Below are positions 53,294 through 62,260 of a stretch of 64,000 nt of DNA, piece after piece (position 1 is the first letter of the stretch; every line of letters starts with the position of its first letter). The notes under the pieces were generated by a model, which had not been told where the DNA came from, ran no database searches, and was given only the letters and a program-made list of their open reading frames with translations. Origin of the DNA: Neobacillus sp. FSL H8-0543 (GTDB taxonomy: Bacteria; Bacillota; Bacilli; Bacillales; Cytobacillaceae); contig NZ_CP151943.1 of the NCBI RefSeq assembly GCF_038592905.1, positions 4,476,501-4,540,500 of the forward strand, written 5' to 3'. A program made the position numbers and the translations under genes.

Positions 53294-54784
53294 ATGGAAG
53301 GTAAATGGCTGATTGCCGATCGCGATTTGAACGAACGAGAAGGATTGAAATGGCTGTTAAAAACATCCTCTATCCCTGTTACCAACATTCTATTAGCTTC
53401 CAATTATCAGGAGTTTGTCGTTTTATTTGAAGAGGAATCACCGGAAATTATTCTTTTAGAATTAGATATGATTAGCAGGGAATCATGGTCAAGCTTCAAA
53501 GATTTAATGCGAATTTACGACCCTGTCCTCCTTTTAACCAGTGCCGAAGCAACCTTTGAAAAAGCAAGGCTGTCAATTGATATGCAGGCATTGGATCTTA
53601 TGATTAAGCCATTTTCTGCAGCCAAGGTTAAATCTGCTTTTCAAAAAGCAGCAAGCAGACTAAGTAAGAGGAATCATCCAAAAGGGAGTCTGCGTTCTCA
53701 TTCCTATAAGGATATTTCCTATGAGGCCTTATTTATCCAACAAGCCGTTGTGTCAAAAAATTATAGCATTGCCGCCTTTAAAACAGAAAGCGTGGAAAAG
53801 GAAGATATCTTATATTCCTTTTTATCTGATTATCCATTTAAAGAAATCCACGGTATTTTTCCGTTAAGTGATTTGGTTCTCCTTTTATTTGAGGAATCTT
53901 ATCCTAATATAGTGGAGCAGTGTCAAAAGGTGATGAGAAAGTGGGAAGAGGAATACTCTGATCCGCTAGCCATTGTTATCCACAAAGGAACAAGCTTAAC
54001 CTTGAGCCTCCATGAAAAGTACATAGAAACAAGGAAAATGCTTCAATTTACTTATTATCGAGGCTATCGACAGGTCGTAGTGTTTGAGTACACACCTGAC
54101 TGGGTACATATCGATCCTTTCCTTACTCCTCCTGAACAAAGGGAATGGATTGAAATGCTGTCTAATCTTGATTTAGAAAGTATAAAGAAATGGCTTTATG
54201 ACCAATTTCTCCAGTTAATTGACCCATATCCGGAACCAGGATTAGTCCGAATTAGACTTACAAGCATTCTTGCACAAATTAGAAGATACATGAAGACCTT
54301 TAATCTAGATGAGGATTTACATTGCGAAAAAGAATACCGATATATCTTCCATTCAATTTTATATGATTCTGTCCTATATCGTTCAGTACAAAATCTCATA
54401 ATATTTATCCAAAAGATATTTGCAGCAGCGGAGTTGAGCCTGAAAAATAATAAACAAGATCCGATTGAACGCGGAATTACCTTTATGGAAGCTAATTTTT
54501 CAAATTATAAACTTCGGCTGGATGACGTTGCAAGATATGTAGACCGGAATCCTTCTTATTATAGTCATATCCTTATTTCTAAGACCGGAAAAAGTTTTGT
54601 CGAAGTGTTAACTGGAATTAGGATAAAGGAAGCAAAACGGTTGTTAATCGAAACGAGGAATCCGATCAAAGAAATTTCGAAATTAGTTGGGTTCCAGAAT
54701 TCAAACTACTTTAGCAGAATTTTCAAGGAAGTTGTTGGGAGCTCTCCAAGAGAATTCAGAGTGAATATATCAGACCATTACTAA
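53294..54784 (+). CDS. AraC-type response regulator with altered receiver
   Basis: A YesN-like regulator of 496 residues: a receiver domain (about 4-118), a middle region (about 130-380) and a C-terminal AraC helix-turn-helix pair (about 398-494, with LDDVARYVDRNPSYYSHILI and KEISKLVGFQNSNYFSRIFK). In the receiver the expected phospho-acceptor Asp is Glu56 (IILLELDM); Lys105 (IKPFS) is kept. No sensor kinase gene is near. GGGGA precedes the ATG. The hutUIG genes start 226 bases downstream, after direct repeats of the kind AraC proteins bind. Confidence 0.85.
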   Translation: MEGKWLIADRDLNEREGLKWLLKTSSIPVTNILLASNYQEFVVLFEEESPEIILLELDMISRESWSSFKDLMRIYDPVLLLTSAEATFEKARLSIDMQALDLMIKPFSAAKVKSAFQKAASRLSKRNHPKGSLRSHSYKDISYEALFIQQAVVSKNYSIAAFKTESVEKEDILYSFLSDYPFKEIHGIFPLSDLVLLLFEESYPNIVEQCQKVMRKWEEEYSDPLAIVIHKGTSLTLSLHEKYIETRKMLQFTYYRGYRQVVVFEYTPDWVHIDPFLTPPEQREWIEMLSNLDLESIKKWLYDQFLQLIDPYPEPGLVRIRLTSILAQIRRYMKTFNLDEDLHCEKEYRYIFHSILYDSVLYRSVQNLIIFIQKIFAAAELSLKNNKQDPIERGITFMEANFSNYKLRLDDVARYVDRNPSYYSHILISKTGKSFVEVLTGIRIKEAKRLLIETRNPIKEISKLVGFQNSNYFSRIFKEVVGSSPREFRVNISDHY

Positions 54785-54788
54785 TTCG

Positions 54789-54823
54789 AAACAGATCTTT
54801 CAACCGAAGGGTCTGTTTTTTTA
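54789..54823 (+). terminator. terminator of the AraC-type gene
   Basis: ACAGATC pairs with GGGTCTGT, followed by eight T with one interruption. Confidence 0.75.
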
Positions 54824-54895
54824 TAACTTTAATATTCAAATACAAAAATAATTACCCTTACCTAAAAATATTTTAGATTATTGATAAATAATTTC

Positions 54896-54935
54896 AAAAA
54901 ACTATTGAATATCTAAAAAAACTATAAAATATCTA
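54896..54935. promoter_or_regulatory. 20-bp tandem direct repeat upstream of hutU
   Basis: AAAAAACTATTGAATATCTA is followed at once by AAAAAACTATAAAATATCTA; 18 of 20 bases agree. The period is about two helix turns. The repeats end 35 bases before a TATAAT (54971-54976), as expected for an activator site. Confidence 0.65.
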
Positions 54936-54947
54936 CTATTTTATCAG

Positions 54948-54976
54948 TGTTTTTCAGAATATTTCCCCTTTATAAT
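54948..54976 (+). promoter_or_regulatory. candidate hut promoter
   Basis: A TATAAT at 54971-54976 lies 34 bases before the hutU start. The -35 region (near GTGTTT) is weak, which fits a promoter needing an activator. Confidence 0.5.
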
Positions 54977-55010
54977 TTAGATGTAGATAAATTATTTAAG
55001 GAGTGAGCAT

Positions 55011-56684
55011 ATGGAAGCGAATACGGCTAAACCAAGGGTGATTACTAATTATAAAGGGACGGAATTACATGCAAAGGGTTGGATTCAAGAAGCCGCACTA
55101 AGGATGCTAATGAATAACCTTGATCAAGAAGTAGCAGAACGGCCGGAAGATTTGGTTGTTTATGGCGGAATCGGAAAGGCGGCGCGTAACTGGGAAGCGT
55201 ATGATGCGATTGTAAAAACACTACTGGAATTGGAAAACGATGAAACACTTATGATTCAGTCAGGTAAACCGGTTGCTGTTTTTAAATCCCATAAAGATGC
55301 ACCTCGAGTATTATTAGCTAATTCAAATTTAGTTCCAGCATGGGCGAACTGGGAGCATTTTCATGAGTTAGATAAGAAAGGTCTGATGATGTATGGGCAA
55401 ATGACTGCGGGAAGCTGGATTTATATTGGCAGCCAAGGTATTGTTCAAGGAACCTATGAAACCTTTGCAGAGCTTGCTCGTCAAGAATTCAATGGCTCTT
55501 TGAAACATACGATTACATTAACAGCTGGACTTGGCGGTATGGGTGGAGCACAGCCGCTATCAGTTACGATGAATGATGGGGTTTGTATCGCCATTGATGT
55601 CGATGAAACAAGAGTTGACCGTCGGATTGAAACCGCCTACTTGGATTTAAAAACAAATGATCTAGAGGAGGCACTTAACCTTGCTAAAGAAGCTAAGATA
55701 GCGGGCAAGGCGTTATCAATTGGGTTAATTGGCAATGCAGCGGAGATTTTACCGGAAATGATTGAAAAAGGTTTTAACCCAGATGTATTAACTGATCAAA
55801 CATCTGCGCATGACCCGCTAAATGGCTATGTACCAATTGGTTTTTCCTTAGCAGAAGCGGCTGCTCTTAGAAAAGAAGACCCAGAAAAGTATATAAGACT
55901 ATCAAAACAAAGCATGGCCGTCCATGTAAAGGCAATGCTGAAAATGCAAGAAAAAGGTGCGATCACCTTTGATTATGGCAATAACATTCGTCAGGTAGCT
56001 AAAGATGAAGGGGTAGAAAATGCGTTTGACTTCCCAGGATTTGTACCAGCGTATATCCGCCCATTATTTTGCGAGGGAAAAGGTCCGTTCCGTTGGGCAG
56101 CTTTATCTGGAGATCCAGAAGATATTCGGAAAATTGATGAAGTCTTACTTCGTGAATTTAAGGATGATGAACACCTTTGTAAATGGGTAAAGATGGCGCA
56201 GGAAAAAATTAGCTTTCAAGGACTTCCTGCCCGTATTTGTTGGCTCGGATACGGTGATCGTGCTCGCTTCGGGAAGGTCATTAATGACATGGTGGCTTCG
56301 GGTGAACTTTCAGCACCAATCGTTATCGGCCGCGATCATCTAGATGCCGGCTCTGTTGCATCACCAAATCGAGAAACCGAAGCGATGAGGGATGGCAGTG
56401 ATGCCGTTTCTGACTGGCCAATTCTTAATGCAATGATTAATGCGGTAGGCGGTGCTAGTTGGGTATCTCTTCATCATGGCGGAGGTGTAGGTATGGGGTA
56501 TTCGCAGCATTCAGGAATGGTCATTGTTGCTGATGGCACGAAGGATGCACAAGTGCGCCTGCAGAGAGTTTTAACAACGGATCCGGGAATGGGTGTTGTT
56601 CGTCATGCGGATGCAGGCTATGAGCTTGCGATTCAAACAGCAAAAGAAAAAGGTATTATCATGCCTATGCTAAATAAGGATTAA
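55011..56684 (+). CDS. hutU: urocanate hydratase
   Basis: Second enzyme of histidine breakdown: urocanate to 4-imidazolone-5-propionate, using NAD as electrophile. The 557-residue protein is full length, with [40 protein letters not shown], the NAD-binding part, and [15 protein letters not shown] with [14 protein letters not shown]. The ATG follows AAGGAGTGAG. Histidase (hutH) and the regulator HutP, which precede it in B. subtilis, are absent here. Confidence 0.95.
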   Translation: MEANTAKPRVITNYKGTELHAKGWIQEAALRMLMNNLDQEVAERPEDLVVYGGIGKAARNWEAYDAIVKTLLELENDETLMIQSGKPVAVFKSHKDAPRVLLANSNLVPAWANWEHFHELDKKGLMMYGQMTAGSWIYIGSQGIVQGTYETFAELARQEFNGSLKHTITLTAGLGGMGGAQPLSVTMNDGVCIAIDVDETRVDRRIETAYLDLKTNDLEEALNLAKEAKIAGKALSIGLIGNAAEILPEMIEKGFNPDVLTDQTSAHDPLNGYVPIGFSLAEAAALRKEDPEKYIRLSKQSMAVHVKAMLKMQEKGAITFDYGNNIRQVAKDEGVENAFDFPGFVPAYIRPLFCEGKGPFRWAALSGDPEDIRKIDEVLLREFKDDEHLCKWVKMAQEKISFQGLPARICWLGYGDRARFGKVINDMVASGELSAPIVIGRDHLDAGSVASPNRETEAMRDGSDAVSDWPILNAMINAVGGASWVSLHHGGGVGMGYSQHSGMVIVADGTKDAQVRLQRVLTTDPGMGVVRHADAGYELAIQTAKEKGIIMPMLNKD

Positions 56685-56696
56685 GAGGTGAAGCGA

Positions 56697-57995
56697 ATGA
56701 GTAAAGCTGTTTTTATTAGAAATGCATCACAGCTTGTGACATTAAAAGGCACTTCAGCATCCCCGCTCGTAAAGGAAGCGATGTCCGAGCTTGGAATCAT
56801 AGAGAATGGAAGTATTTGGATTGATGCTGGTGTGATTCAGGAGGTTGGGAGTGACGCGGAGCTTTTTGAAAAATATAAAGATCGTCTAGGAGAGGCGGAA
56901 GTGATTGATGCCACAGGAAAACTCGTAACCCCAGGCTTAGTCGACCCGCATACCCATCTGGTATTTTCAGGGAGCAGAGAAAATGAATTCAATATGCGAC
57001 TTCAAGGTGCTACCTATATGGAAATTATGAATAGCGGCGGTGGAATTTACGCAACAACTTCACGTACGCAGGCAGCTAGCCATAGTGAATTATTTACAGA
57101 AAGTTTTGAACGCTTAAATCAATTTCTGCTCCACGGAGTGACGACAGTTGAAGCAAAAAGTGGTTATGGGATGGAATGGGAAACAGAGCTAAAACAGCTT
57201 GAAGTGGCAAAACAGTTAAATGAAAAACATGCCATTGATGTTGTTTCTACCTTTATGGGTGCCCATGCTGTACCGAAGGAGTACAAAGGTAATCCAGATT
57301 CATTTGTCGAGATACTAATTGAAGAAATGATACCTAAAGTAGCAGAACTTGAATTAGCAGAATTTAATGATGTATTCTGTGAGCAAGGCGTGTTTACACC
57401 TGAACAATCAAAAAGGATTCTTGAAGCAGGTAAGGTTCACGGCTTGACCCCGAAAATCCATGCCGATGAAATCGAACCCTATGAAGGAGCTGAACTCGCT
57501 TCTAAGGTAGGGGCCATTTCAGCAGACCATTTATTAAGGGCTTCGGAAAAAGGCATGAAAGCGATGGCTGAACAAGGAGTTGTCGGGGTGCTGCTGCCGG
57601 GAACAGCTTATTTTTTAATGGCTGAGTCTGCAAATGCAAGAAAAATGATCGATTTAGGTGTTCCTGTGGCATTATCGACAGACTGTAATCCGGGTTCGTC
57701 ACCAACCGTTTCTCTGCCTTTCATTATGAATTTAGGCTGTTTGAAAATGGGGATGACCCCTGCTGAGGTTATTGCCGCTGCGACGATTAATGCGGCTCAC
57801 GCAATTAACCGCGGGGACCAAATCGGCAGTTTAGAAGTGGGTAAAAAGGCAGATGTAACGATATTTAATGTGTCGAACTATATGAAGCTCCAATACTCCT
57901 ACGGTGTGAATCATACAAATACCGTTGTGAAAAATGGAAAGGTGGTCGTCAGGGGAGGTCAGTTAATTGAAAAGCTTTCTGTTTCCAAGAATTAA
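56697..57995 (+). CDS. hutI: imidazolonepropionase
   Basis: Third enzyme of the pathway, an amidohydrolase that opens the imidazolone ring to N-formimino-glutamate. The 432-residue protein has the metal-ligand histidines in PGLVDPHTHLVFSGSRENE, the HADE motif (KIHADEIEPYEG) and the aspartate in STDCNPGSSPT. The ATG has AAGAGGTG six bases upstream; a GTG inside that site is rejected. It starts 12 bases after hutU and overlaps hutG by 29 bases. Confidence 0.95.
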   Translation: MSKAVFIRNASQLVTLKGTSASPLVKEAMSELGIIENGSIWIDAGVIQEVGSDAELFEKYKDRLGEAEVIDATGKLVTPGLVDPHTHLVFSGSRENEFNMRLQGATYMEIMNSGGGIYATTSRTQAASHSELFTESFERLNQFLLHGVTTVEAKSGYGMEWETELKQLEVAKQLNEKHAIDVVSTFMGAHAVPKEYKGNPDSFVEILIEEMIPKVAELELAEFNDVFCEQGVFTPEQSKRILEAGKVHGLTPKIHADEIEPYEGAELASKVGAISADHLLRASEKGMKAMAEQGVVGVLLPGTAYFLMAESANARKMIDLGVPVALSTDCNPGSSPTVSLPFIMNLGCLKMGMTPAEVIAAATINAAHAINRGDQIGSLEVGKKADVTIFNVSNYMKLQYSYGVNHTNTVVKNGKVVVRGGQLIEKLSVSKN

Positions 57996-58968
57996 TCCTC
58001 CGAGTTTTACTTGGTCGAGACCTGATGAAGGCGAAATCTTGAAGGTTCATGAATGGATCCGGCCAATTACTTCGGCCACTGTTGACCCTAAAACGTATAA
58101 GAAGGCTGATGTGGTCATCCTCGGAGTACCGCTTTCACGTTCATCGATAAGTGCTTCCGGCGCATCTGAATTCCCTGATGCATTTAGGCGAGCATGGAAA
58201 GGGTTCTCAACCTATAATCTTGATGAAGATGTAGATTTATCTGAACTGGCTGCACTTGATGCAGGCGATGTTCCAATGCATGTTACCGATATTCGGAAAT
58301 GCCAAGAGAATATTGTGGAAGCATCTGCATTATTGCACCACCATTTTCCAGATGCAAAGATTTGCGCGATTGGCGGTGATCATTCAATCACTGCAATGAT
58401 GGTAAAAGGGCTGAAGAAGGAAAAGCCTGCTGAGAAGATTGGAATATTACAATTTGATACCCATTTTGATTTACGTGATATGTCTGATAATGGGCCATCG
58501 AACGGGACTCCGATGAGGAATCTGATTGAAAGCGGCATTGTCGAAGCTGCTAATATGTACAATATTGGTTTGCATGGTTTCTTTAATAGCAAGGACTTAA
58601 AGAAATATGCGGATGAAAAAGGGGTGAACTATTTTACTCTTCGTGAAACAAGAAAGAAAGGCATCGAAGCGACCGTTTTACAATGTTTAGAAGAATTATC
58701 TGAAAAGGTAGACACTATATATTTAACCGTTGATATGGATGTACTAGATATTGCCTATGCTCCAGGGGTACCGGCATCCACACCAGGGGGCATGACAAGC
58801 GCTGAACTGCTAGAAGGAGTCCGAACAGCAGGCCGTCATAATAAAGTAAAAGCAATGGACATCGTCTGCCTAGACCCGCTAAAAGACACATTAGCCCAGC
58901 CAACCGTCAAACTCGGAACACATGTTTTTTTAACCTTCCTTTCCGGTGCTATTGCTGGCAACAATTAA
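57967..58968 (+). CDS. hutG: formimidoylglutamase (arginase family)
   Basis: Hydrolyses N-formimino-glutamate to glutamate and formamide. The 333-residue protein shows the arginase-family manganese ligands in GGDHSIT, DTHFDLRD and DMDVLDIAYAPG. The start is TTG with GGGAGGTC seven bases upstream, inside the end of hutI. It is the last gene of the hut unit; no clear terminator is seen before the repeat that begins 70 bases downstream. Confidence 0.9.
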   Translation: MKSFLFPRINPPSFTWSRPDEGEILKVHEWIRPITSATVDPKTYKKADVVILGVPLSRSSISASGASEFPDAFRRAWKGFSTYNLDEDVDLSELAALDAGDVPMHVTDIRKCQENIVEASALLHHHFPDAKICAIGGDHSITAMMVKGLKKEKPAEKIGILQFDTHFDLRDMSDNGPSNGTPMRNLIESGIVEAANMYNIGLHGFFNSKDLKKYADEKGVNYFTLRETRKKGIEATVLQCLEELSEKVDTIYLTVDMDVLDIAYAPGVPASTPGGMTSAELLEGVRTAGRHNKVKAMDIVCLDPLKDTLAQPTVKLGTHVFLTFLSGAIAGNN

Positions 58969-59038
58969 TATGAGTATCAATTGCTCTATTACTTTAATTT
59001 AGGCTTTGTTTAAGGTAAATGTTGATTTTACAAACTCA

Positions 59039-59229
59039 GTTGATTGGAGCGGAAGGCACGAGAGACTCCTCGAAAATGCTACCGCATTTCCTTCGTGCGG
59101 TGCATATTCAAGGAAGCTTATTCAATGTCCTGCGGGAAGAGCAAGTCACGGGAGACCCCGCAGGAGCGAAGCGACGAGGAGGCTCCCGGACTGCCCGCGG
59201 AAAGCGATGTGCCTGGAGCTCCAATCAAC
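59039..59229 (+). repeat. dispersed GC-rich repeat, long variant (about 190 bp)
   Basis: It starts GTTGATTGGAGCGG and ends GGAGCTCCAATCAAC, sharing the ends and the GAGGAGGCTCCC-type core with the copies at 22034 and 62054. An extra segment of about 60 bases (59070-59130) is inserted, itself with a CGCATTTCC/GGTGC-type imperfect repeat. It lies after hutG and ahead of cspC. Confidence 0.75.
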
Positions 59230-59468
59230 GGGCTAGTTTAAAAGACTGAGTTAATCATTTTAAATAACATTTTCTAACTTCAAGATGATGAATTCTTCTA
59301 TGAATTTCCACTTTGCTCTTGCTTTACCACATTTTTTCTGTTATATTTAAAAAGTATTATTTTTGTTTGTTTAGTAAGGATCGGTAAGTGATAAAACTTT
59401 CTGTCTTGAAGATTTGAGCAAGGATAGTAACACATTGTGTGCTGAGCACACTACAGGAGGAAACACAA
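59230..59468 (+). promoter_or_regulatory. long 5' leader of the cold shock gene
   Basis: No gene is seen. The stretch is AT-rich and ends with a hairpin GTGTGC-TGA-GCACAC (59437-59451) four bases before AGGAGG. Cold shock mRNAs are known for long structured leaders, which fits. Confidence 0.55.
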
Positions 59469-59669
59469 ATGGAACAAGGTAAAGTAAAATGGTTTAATGC
59501 AGAAAAAGGTTTTGGATTCATCGAAAGAGAAGCTGGAGACGACGTATTCGTACATTTCTCAGCTATCCAAAGCGAAGGTTTCAAATCTTTAGACGAAGGT
59601 CAATCAGTAACATTTGAAGTAGAACAAGGTCAACGTGGACCACAAGCTACTAACGTTCGCAAAGCATAA
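59469..59669 (+). CDS. cspC: cold shock protein (CspC-like)
   Basis: Single-stranded nucleic acid-binding protein of 66 residues that melts RNA structure. RNP1 is KGFGFIE and RNP2 is VFVHFSA. It is closest to B. subtilis CspC by the [17 protein letters not shown] start and the ending [10 protein letters not shown]. The ATG has AGGAGG eight bases upstream; the longer frame upstream is leader. The leader before it and the terminator after it make a single-gene unit. Confidence 0.93.
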   Translation: MEQGKVKWFNAEKGFGFIEREAGDDVFVHFSAIQSEGFKSLDEGQSVTFEVEQGQRGPQATNVRKA

Positions 59670-59683
59670 TTTTAAACTCATAC

Positions 59684-59721
59684 ATTAAAAAAGACTCTCT
59701 CTTGAGGGTCTTTTTTCCTTT
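59684..59721 (+). terminator. terminator of cspC
   Basis: AAAAGACTCTC pairs with GAGGGTCTTTT over four bases, followed by TTCCTTTTTT. Confidence 0.85.
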
Positions 59722-59763
59722 TTTAAGGTTAAGGATGATTCATTCAATTAAATGGATAGTTAT

Positions 59764-59815
59764 AAATCCGAATGCTAGCCACTTGTCGAAGAGGGGTAGA
59801 ATTCGGATTTTTATC
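59764..59815 (+). terminator. second terminator-like hairpin
   Basis: AAATCCGAAT and ATTCGGATTT are perfect complements over 27 bases, followed by TTATC. It is 40 bases after the cspC terminator and before the hydrolase gene. Confidence 0.5.
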
Positions 59816-59884
59816 TTATAAAGCAACATACTAATATAGATTATTACATAACACGACCATTAGATTGTTGAGGTGAACAGGAAA

Positions 59885-60670
59885 ATGCCAATGTTAAAAG
59901 TTGAGGGTGCAGGGGTATTCTATTCCGTTGCAGGAGACGGAATTCCGATTATATTCATCCATCCGCCATTACTTACTAGTGCAAATTTCACGTATCAAAT
60001 GAAAGAACTATCGTCTACGTTTAAAGTTATTACTTTTGATATAAGAGGCCACGGACGGAGCCGATATTCTAAGCAAGCAATTACCTATTCCCTCATTGTA
60101 GACGATATTAGACACTTGTTAGATCATCTTGGTATAAAGAAAGCCTTCATATGCGGATATTCAACGGGTGGTTCGATTGTATGTGAATTTATGCTGACTC
60201 ATTCCGATAGAGCCTTAGGAGGTATCATTATTAGCGGAATGTCCGAAGCAAGTGATATGTATTTAAGAAAAAAGATTTCTTTAGCAAAGAATCTATCAAA
60301 TCCTAAATCACTATCTATTCTTGCTTCAGCAATAGCGTGGGGGAATGCTGACAATCAGGAAATATTTAAGCTGATGTACAGTGAGGCTGTAAAAGGTGAC
60401 CCAAGAAATATCAAGCAGTATTATCACTATAGTTTGCATTATAATTGTACCAATCTGCTTGGAAAGATAAATCTCCCAATCTTACTGGTTTATGGTACAA
60501 AAGATAAATCGTTTCATCAGTACGCTCAGCTGTTGCACGAAAAGCTCCCACGCAATCAATTGAAATTTCTTGAAAAGGAAAGGCATCAGATACCTACAAA
60601 AGCTGCACGGGAATTAAACCAACTGATTACCCAATTCCTTATTCAAGGCGATAAAAGACAGAATTATTAG
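59885..60670 (+). CDS. alpha/beta hydrolase
   Basis: A 261-residue cytoplasmic hydrolase. The oxyanion region is PIIFIHPPLLT, the nucleophile Ser is in GYSTGGS (about 90-96), the acid is in YGTKDKS and the histidine in KERHQIP. The substrate cannot be told. The ATG lies nine bases after GAGGTG; a GTG inside that site is rejected. No operon partner. Confidence 0.85.
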   Translation: MPMLKVEGAGVFYSVAGDGIPIIFIHPPLLTSANFTYQMKELSSTFKVITFDIRGHGRSRYSKQAITYSLIVDDIRHLLDHLGIKKAFICGYSTGGSIVCEFMLTHSDRALGGIIISGMSEASDMYLRKKISLAKNLSNPKSLSILASAIAWGNADNQEIFKLMYSEAVKGDPRNIKQYYHYSLHYNCTNLLGKINLPILLVYGTKDKSFHQYAQLLHEKLPRNQLKFLEKERHQIPTKAARELNQLITQFLIQGDKRQNY

Positions 60671-60762
60671 AATTCATTTCTCGGGAAGGCGCAAGAATAG
60701 ACAATTTCTAAGATAATATGTCAATACGTGCTAGTAGTTGAAAGAGAGTTGTTAATATATTT

Positions 60763-60770
60763 GTTATAAT
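60763..60770 (+). promoter_or_regulatory. extended -10 promoter of the glutaredoxin-like gene
   Basis: TG-T-TATAAT-type element (TGTTATAAT) with no clear -35, 66 bases before the start. Confidence 0.45.
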
Positions 60771-60836
60771 GAAGGAGAAATTTTTAGTAAACAGGAATTC
60801 TTTGATTAAGTATGAATGGAATAAGGGGGAAAAAAA

Positions 60837-61076
60837 GTGAACAAGCAAGTGGTGGTTTATACAACAAACGACTGTATTGAATGCACGATGGTTAAAAAGG
60901 TGTTAACAGAAGAGGGAATTCCGTTTGAGGTCCGGAATATATCGACTAACACGGAATATCAAAAGGAAGTAGAGAAGTACGGATTCCTTGGTGTTCCTGT
61001 AACAGTGGCAGGGGACAGGGCTGTAAAAGGATTTACGAATGATCTAAAAGAATTAATGGACTTAGTAAGAAAATAA
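60837..61076 (+). CDS. glutaredoxin family protein (NrdH-like)
   Basis: Thiol-disulphide protein of 79 residues. The redox motif is CIEC (about 13-16), followed by the thioredoxin-fold VPVT cis-proline region (GVPVTVAGDRAVKGF). It is likely reduced by thioredoxin reductase, since NrdH-type proteins have the CxxC without the glutathione-binding residues. The start is GTG after AAGGGGGAAAA. Single gene with a terminator. Confidence 0.88.
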   Translation: MNKQVVVYTTNDCIECTMVKKVLTEEGIPFEVRNISTNTEYQKEVEKYGFLGVPVTVAGDRAVKGFTNDLKELMDLVRK

Positions 61077-61094
61077 TAGAAAAGCTTTAAAAGA

Positions 61095-61136
61095 ACAAGA
61101 GACCGCAGAACAAAATTAGCGGTCTCTTGTTTTAAT
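61095..61136 (+). terminator. terminator of the glutaredoxin-like gene
   Basis: AACAAGAGACCGC pairs perfectly with GCGGTCTCTTGTT over 12 bases, followed by TT. Confidence 0.87.
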
Positions 61137-61141
61137 AAAGA

Positions 61142-61195
61142 GTCCACTGGAGACGGACAAATGGGCGGATTTGTCCACGAGTGGTGACAGGCACC
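61142..61195 (-). repeat. bipartite short repeat, copy D
   Basis: GTCCACTGGAGACGGAC is followed 24 bases later by GGTGACAGGCACC; the first module is the inverse of the one in copy B, and the second is in its orientation. It fits the same two-module pattern as copies A to C. Confidence 0.78.
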
Positions 61196-61292
61196 ATTAA
61201 AAATGGAATTATTTGCCAGTGACATTTATTGTTGACACTTCCCTATTTCTCCTGTATTTTATAAAAATATGTTTTATTTTTGGGAGGAAGAA

Positions 61293-61949
61293 ATGGAAAC
61301 AAATAATTCTACACAGGTTAAAATTCAAACTGCTGATCCATCTGCCATAGGGCTATTTGGTTTAGCTATGGTAACACTTGTCGCATCTTCACAAAAACTT
61401 GGGTTAACTGAAGGGGTTTCTTTTATCATTCCGTGGGCATTATTTCTAGGTGGAATAGCACAATTGTTTGCTTGCGTTCAAGATGCAAAGCATAATAATA
61501 TATTTGGAACAACAGCATTCGGAGCGTTCGGGCTTTTTTGGTTTGGGGTAGGGACATCGTGGCTGATTCAGTTAGGGTTTTTCGGTGAAAAACTTGCTGC
61601 GAATGCTGATCCAAAGCAGCTTGGAGTCGCGTTTATTGGCTATTTAATTTTTAGCATTTTCATGACAATTGGTGCAATGGAAACACATAAAGTATTATTC
61701 TTTATTTTCGTCTTTATTGATTTCTTATTCATAGGACTTTCACTAAGTACATTTGGCATTTTCCACGATGCTACCCAAATGCTTGCTGCAATCGCTGAAC
61801 TAATGATTTCTTTGCTGTCATTCTACGGGTCGGCGGCAATTGTCTTAAATACTCATTTTGGTCAGGTTGTGTTACCAATAGGAAAGCCATTTGGAATTTT
61901 CAAGAAACATAATCAAGCACCATCTTCTAGCAATCAAAAAATAGCGTAG
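61293..61949 (+). CDS. acetate uptake transporter (GPR1/FUN34/YaaH family)
   Basis: Membrane protein of 218 residues with six predicted segments, carrying acetate or succinate with protons. It has the family opening ADPSAIGLFGLAMVTL and the GGIAQLFACVQDAK segment. The ATG follows GGGAGGAAG; the longer frame upstream has no site. Its terminator (61951-61979 plus the T run now at 63741) is split by the IS element just downstream. Confidence 0.9.
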   Translation: METNNSTQVKIQTADPSAIGLFGLAMVTLVASSQKLGLTEGVSFIIPWALFLGGIAQLFACVQDAKHNNIFGTTAFGAFGLFWFGVGTSWLIQLGFFGEKLAANADPKQLGVAFIGYLIFSIFMTIGAMETHKVLFFIFVFIDFLFIGLSLSTFGIFHDATQMLAAIAELMISLLSFYGSAAIVLNTHFGQVVLPIGKPFGIFKKHNQAPSSSNQKIA

Positions 61950-61956
61950 CAAAAAA

Positions 61957-61979
61957 GACACTCACGTGTAGTGAGTGTC
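61957..61979. repeat. target-site duplication of the IS, left copy (23 bp)
   Basis: The 23 bases starting GACACTCACGTG and ending GTGAGTGTC are repeated exactly at 63718-63740 at the other side of the element. They form the stem-loop of the terminator of the acetate transporter gene. Confidence 0.85.
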
Positions 61980-62053
61980 TCAGACTGTAGACAAACTCAA
62001 AATAACGGGTTTGCCTACAGTTTTTTTTGTTTTAGGTTCTATTAAATTGGGCT

Positions 62054-62183
62054 GTTGATTTCCGCTCCAGGCGCTTCGCTTTCCGCGGGCGTGCCGGGGA
62101 GCCTCCTCGGCGCTTATGCGCCTGCGGGGTCTCCCACAGCCCCGTACTCCCGCAGGAGTCTCGCGCCTTCCGCTCCAATCAAC
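62054..62183 (-). repeat. dispersed GC-rich repeat, copy inside the IS
   Basis: Same 130-bp element as at 22034, in opposite orientation, starting GTTGATTTCCGCTCC and ending CCGCTCCAATCAAC. It lies between the left end of the IS and the transposase start. Confidence 0.85.
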
Positions 62184-62260
62184 ATAGTTTTAAAATCAAC
62201 AATAGCCTTTAACAGAGCCTTGTTTTAAAATAGAAGTAATAAAATCTTGAGGTGATGACA

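Noticed and set aside
58990..59240. Several overlapping frames through the GC-rich repeat
   Set aside because: They arise from the repeat's GC-rich stems; the same is true of the inverse copy near 62054.
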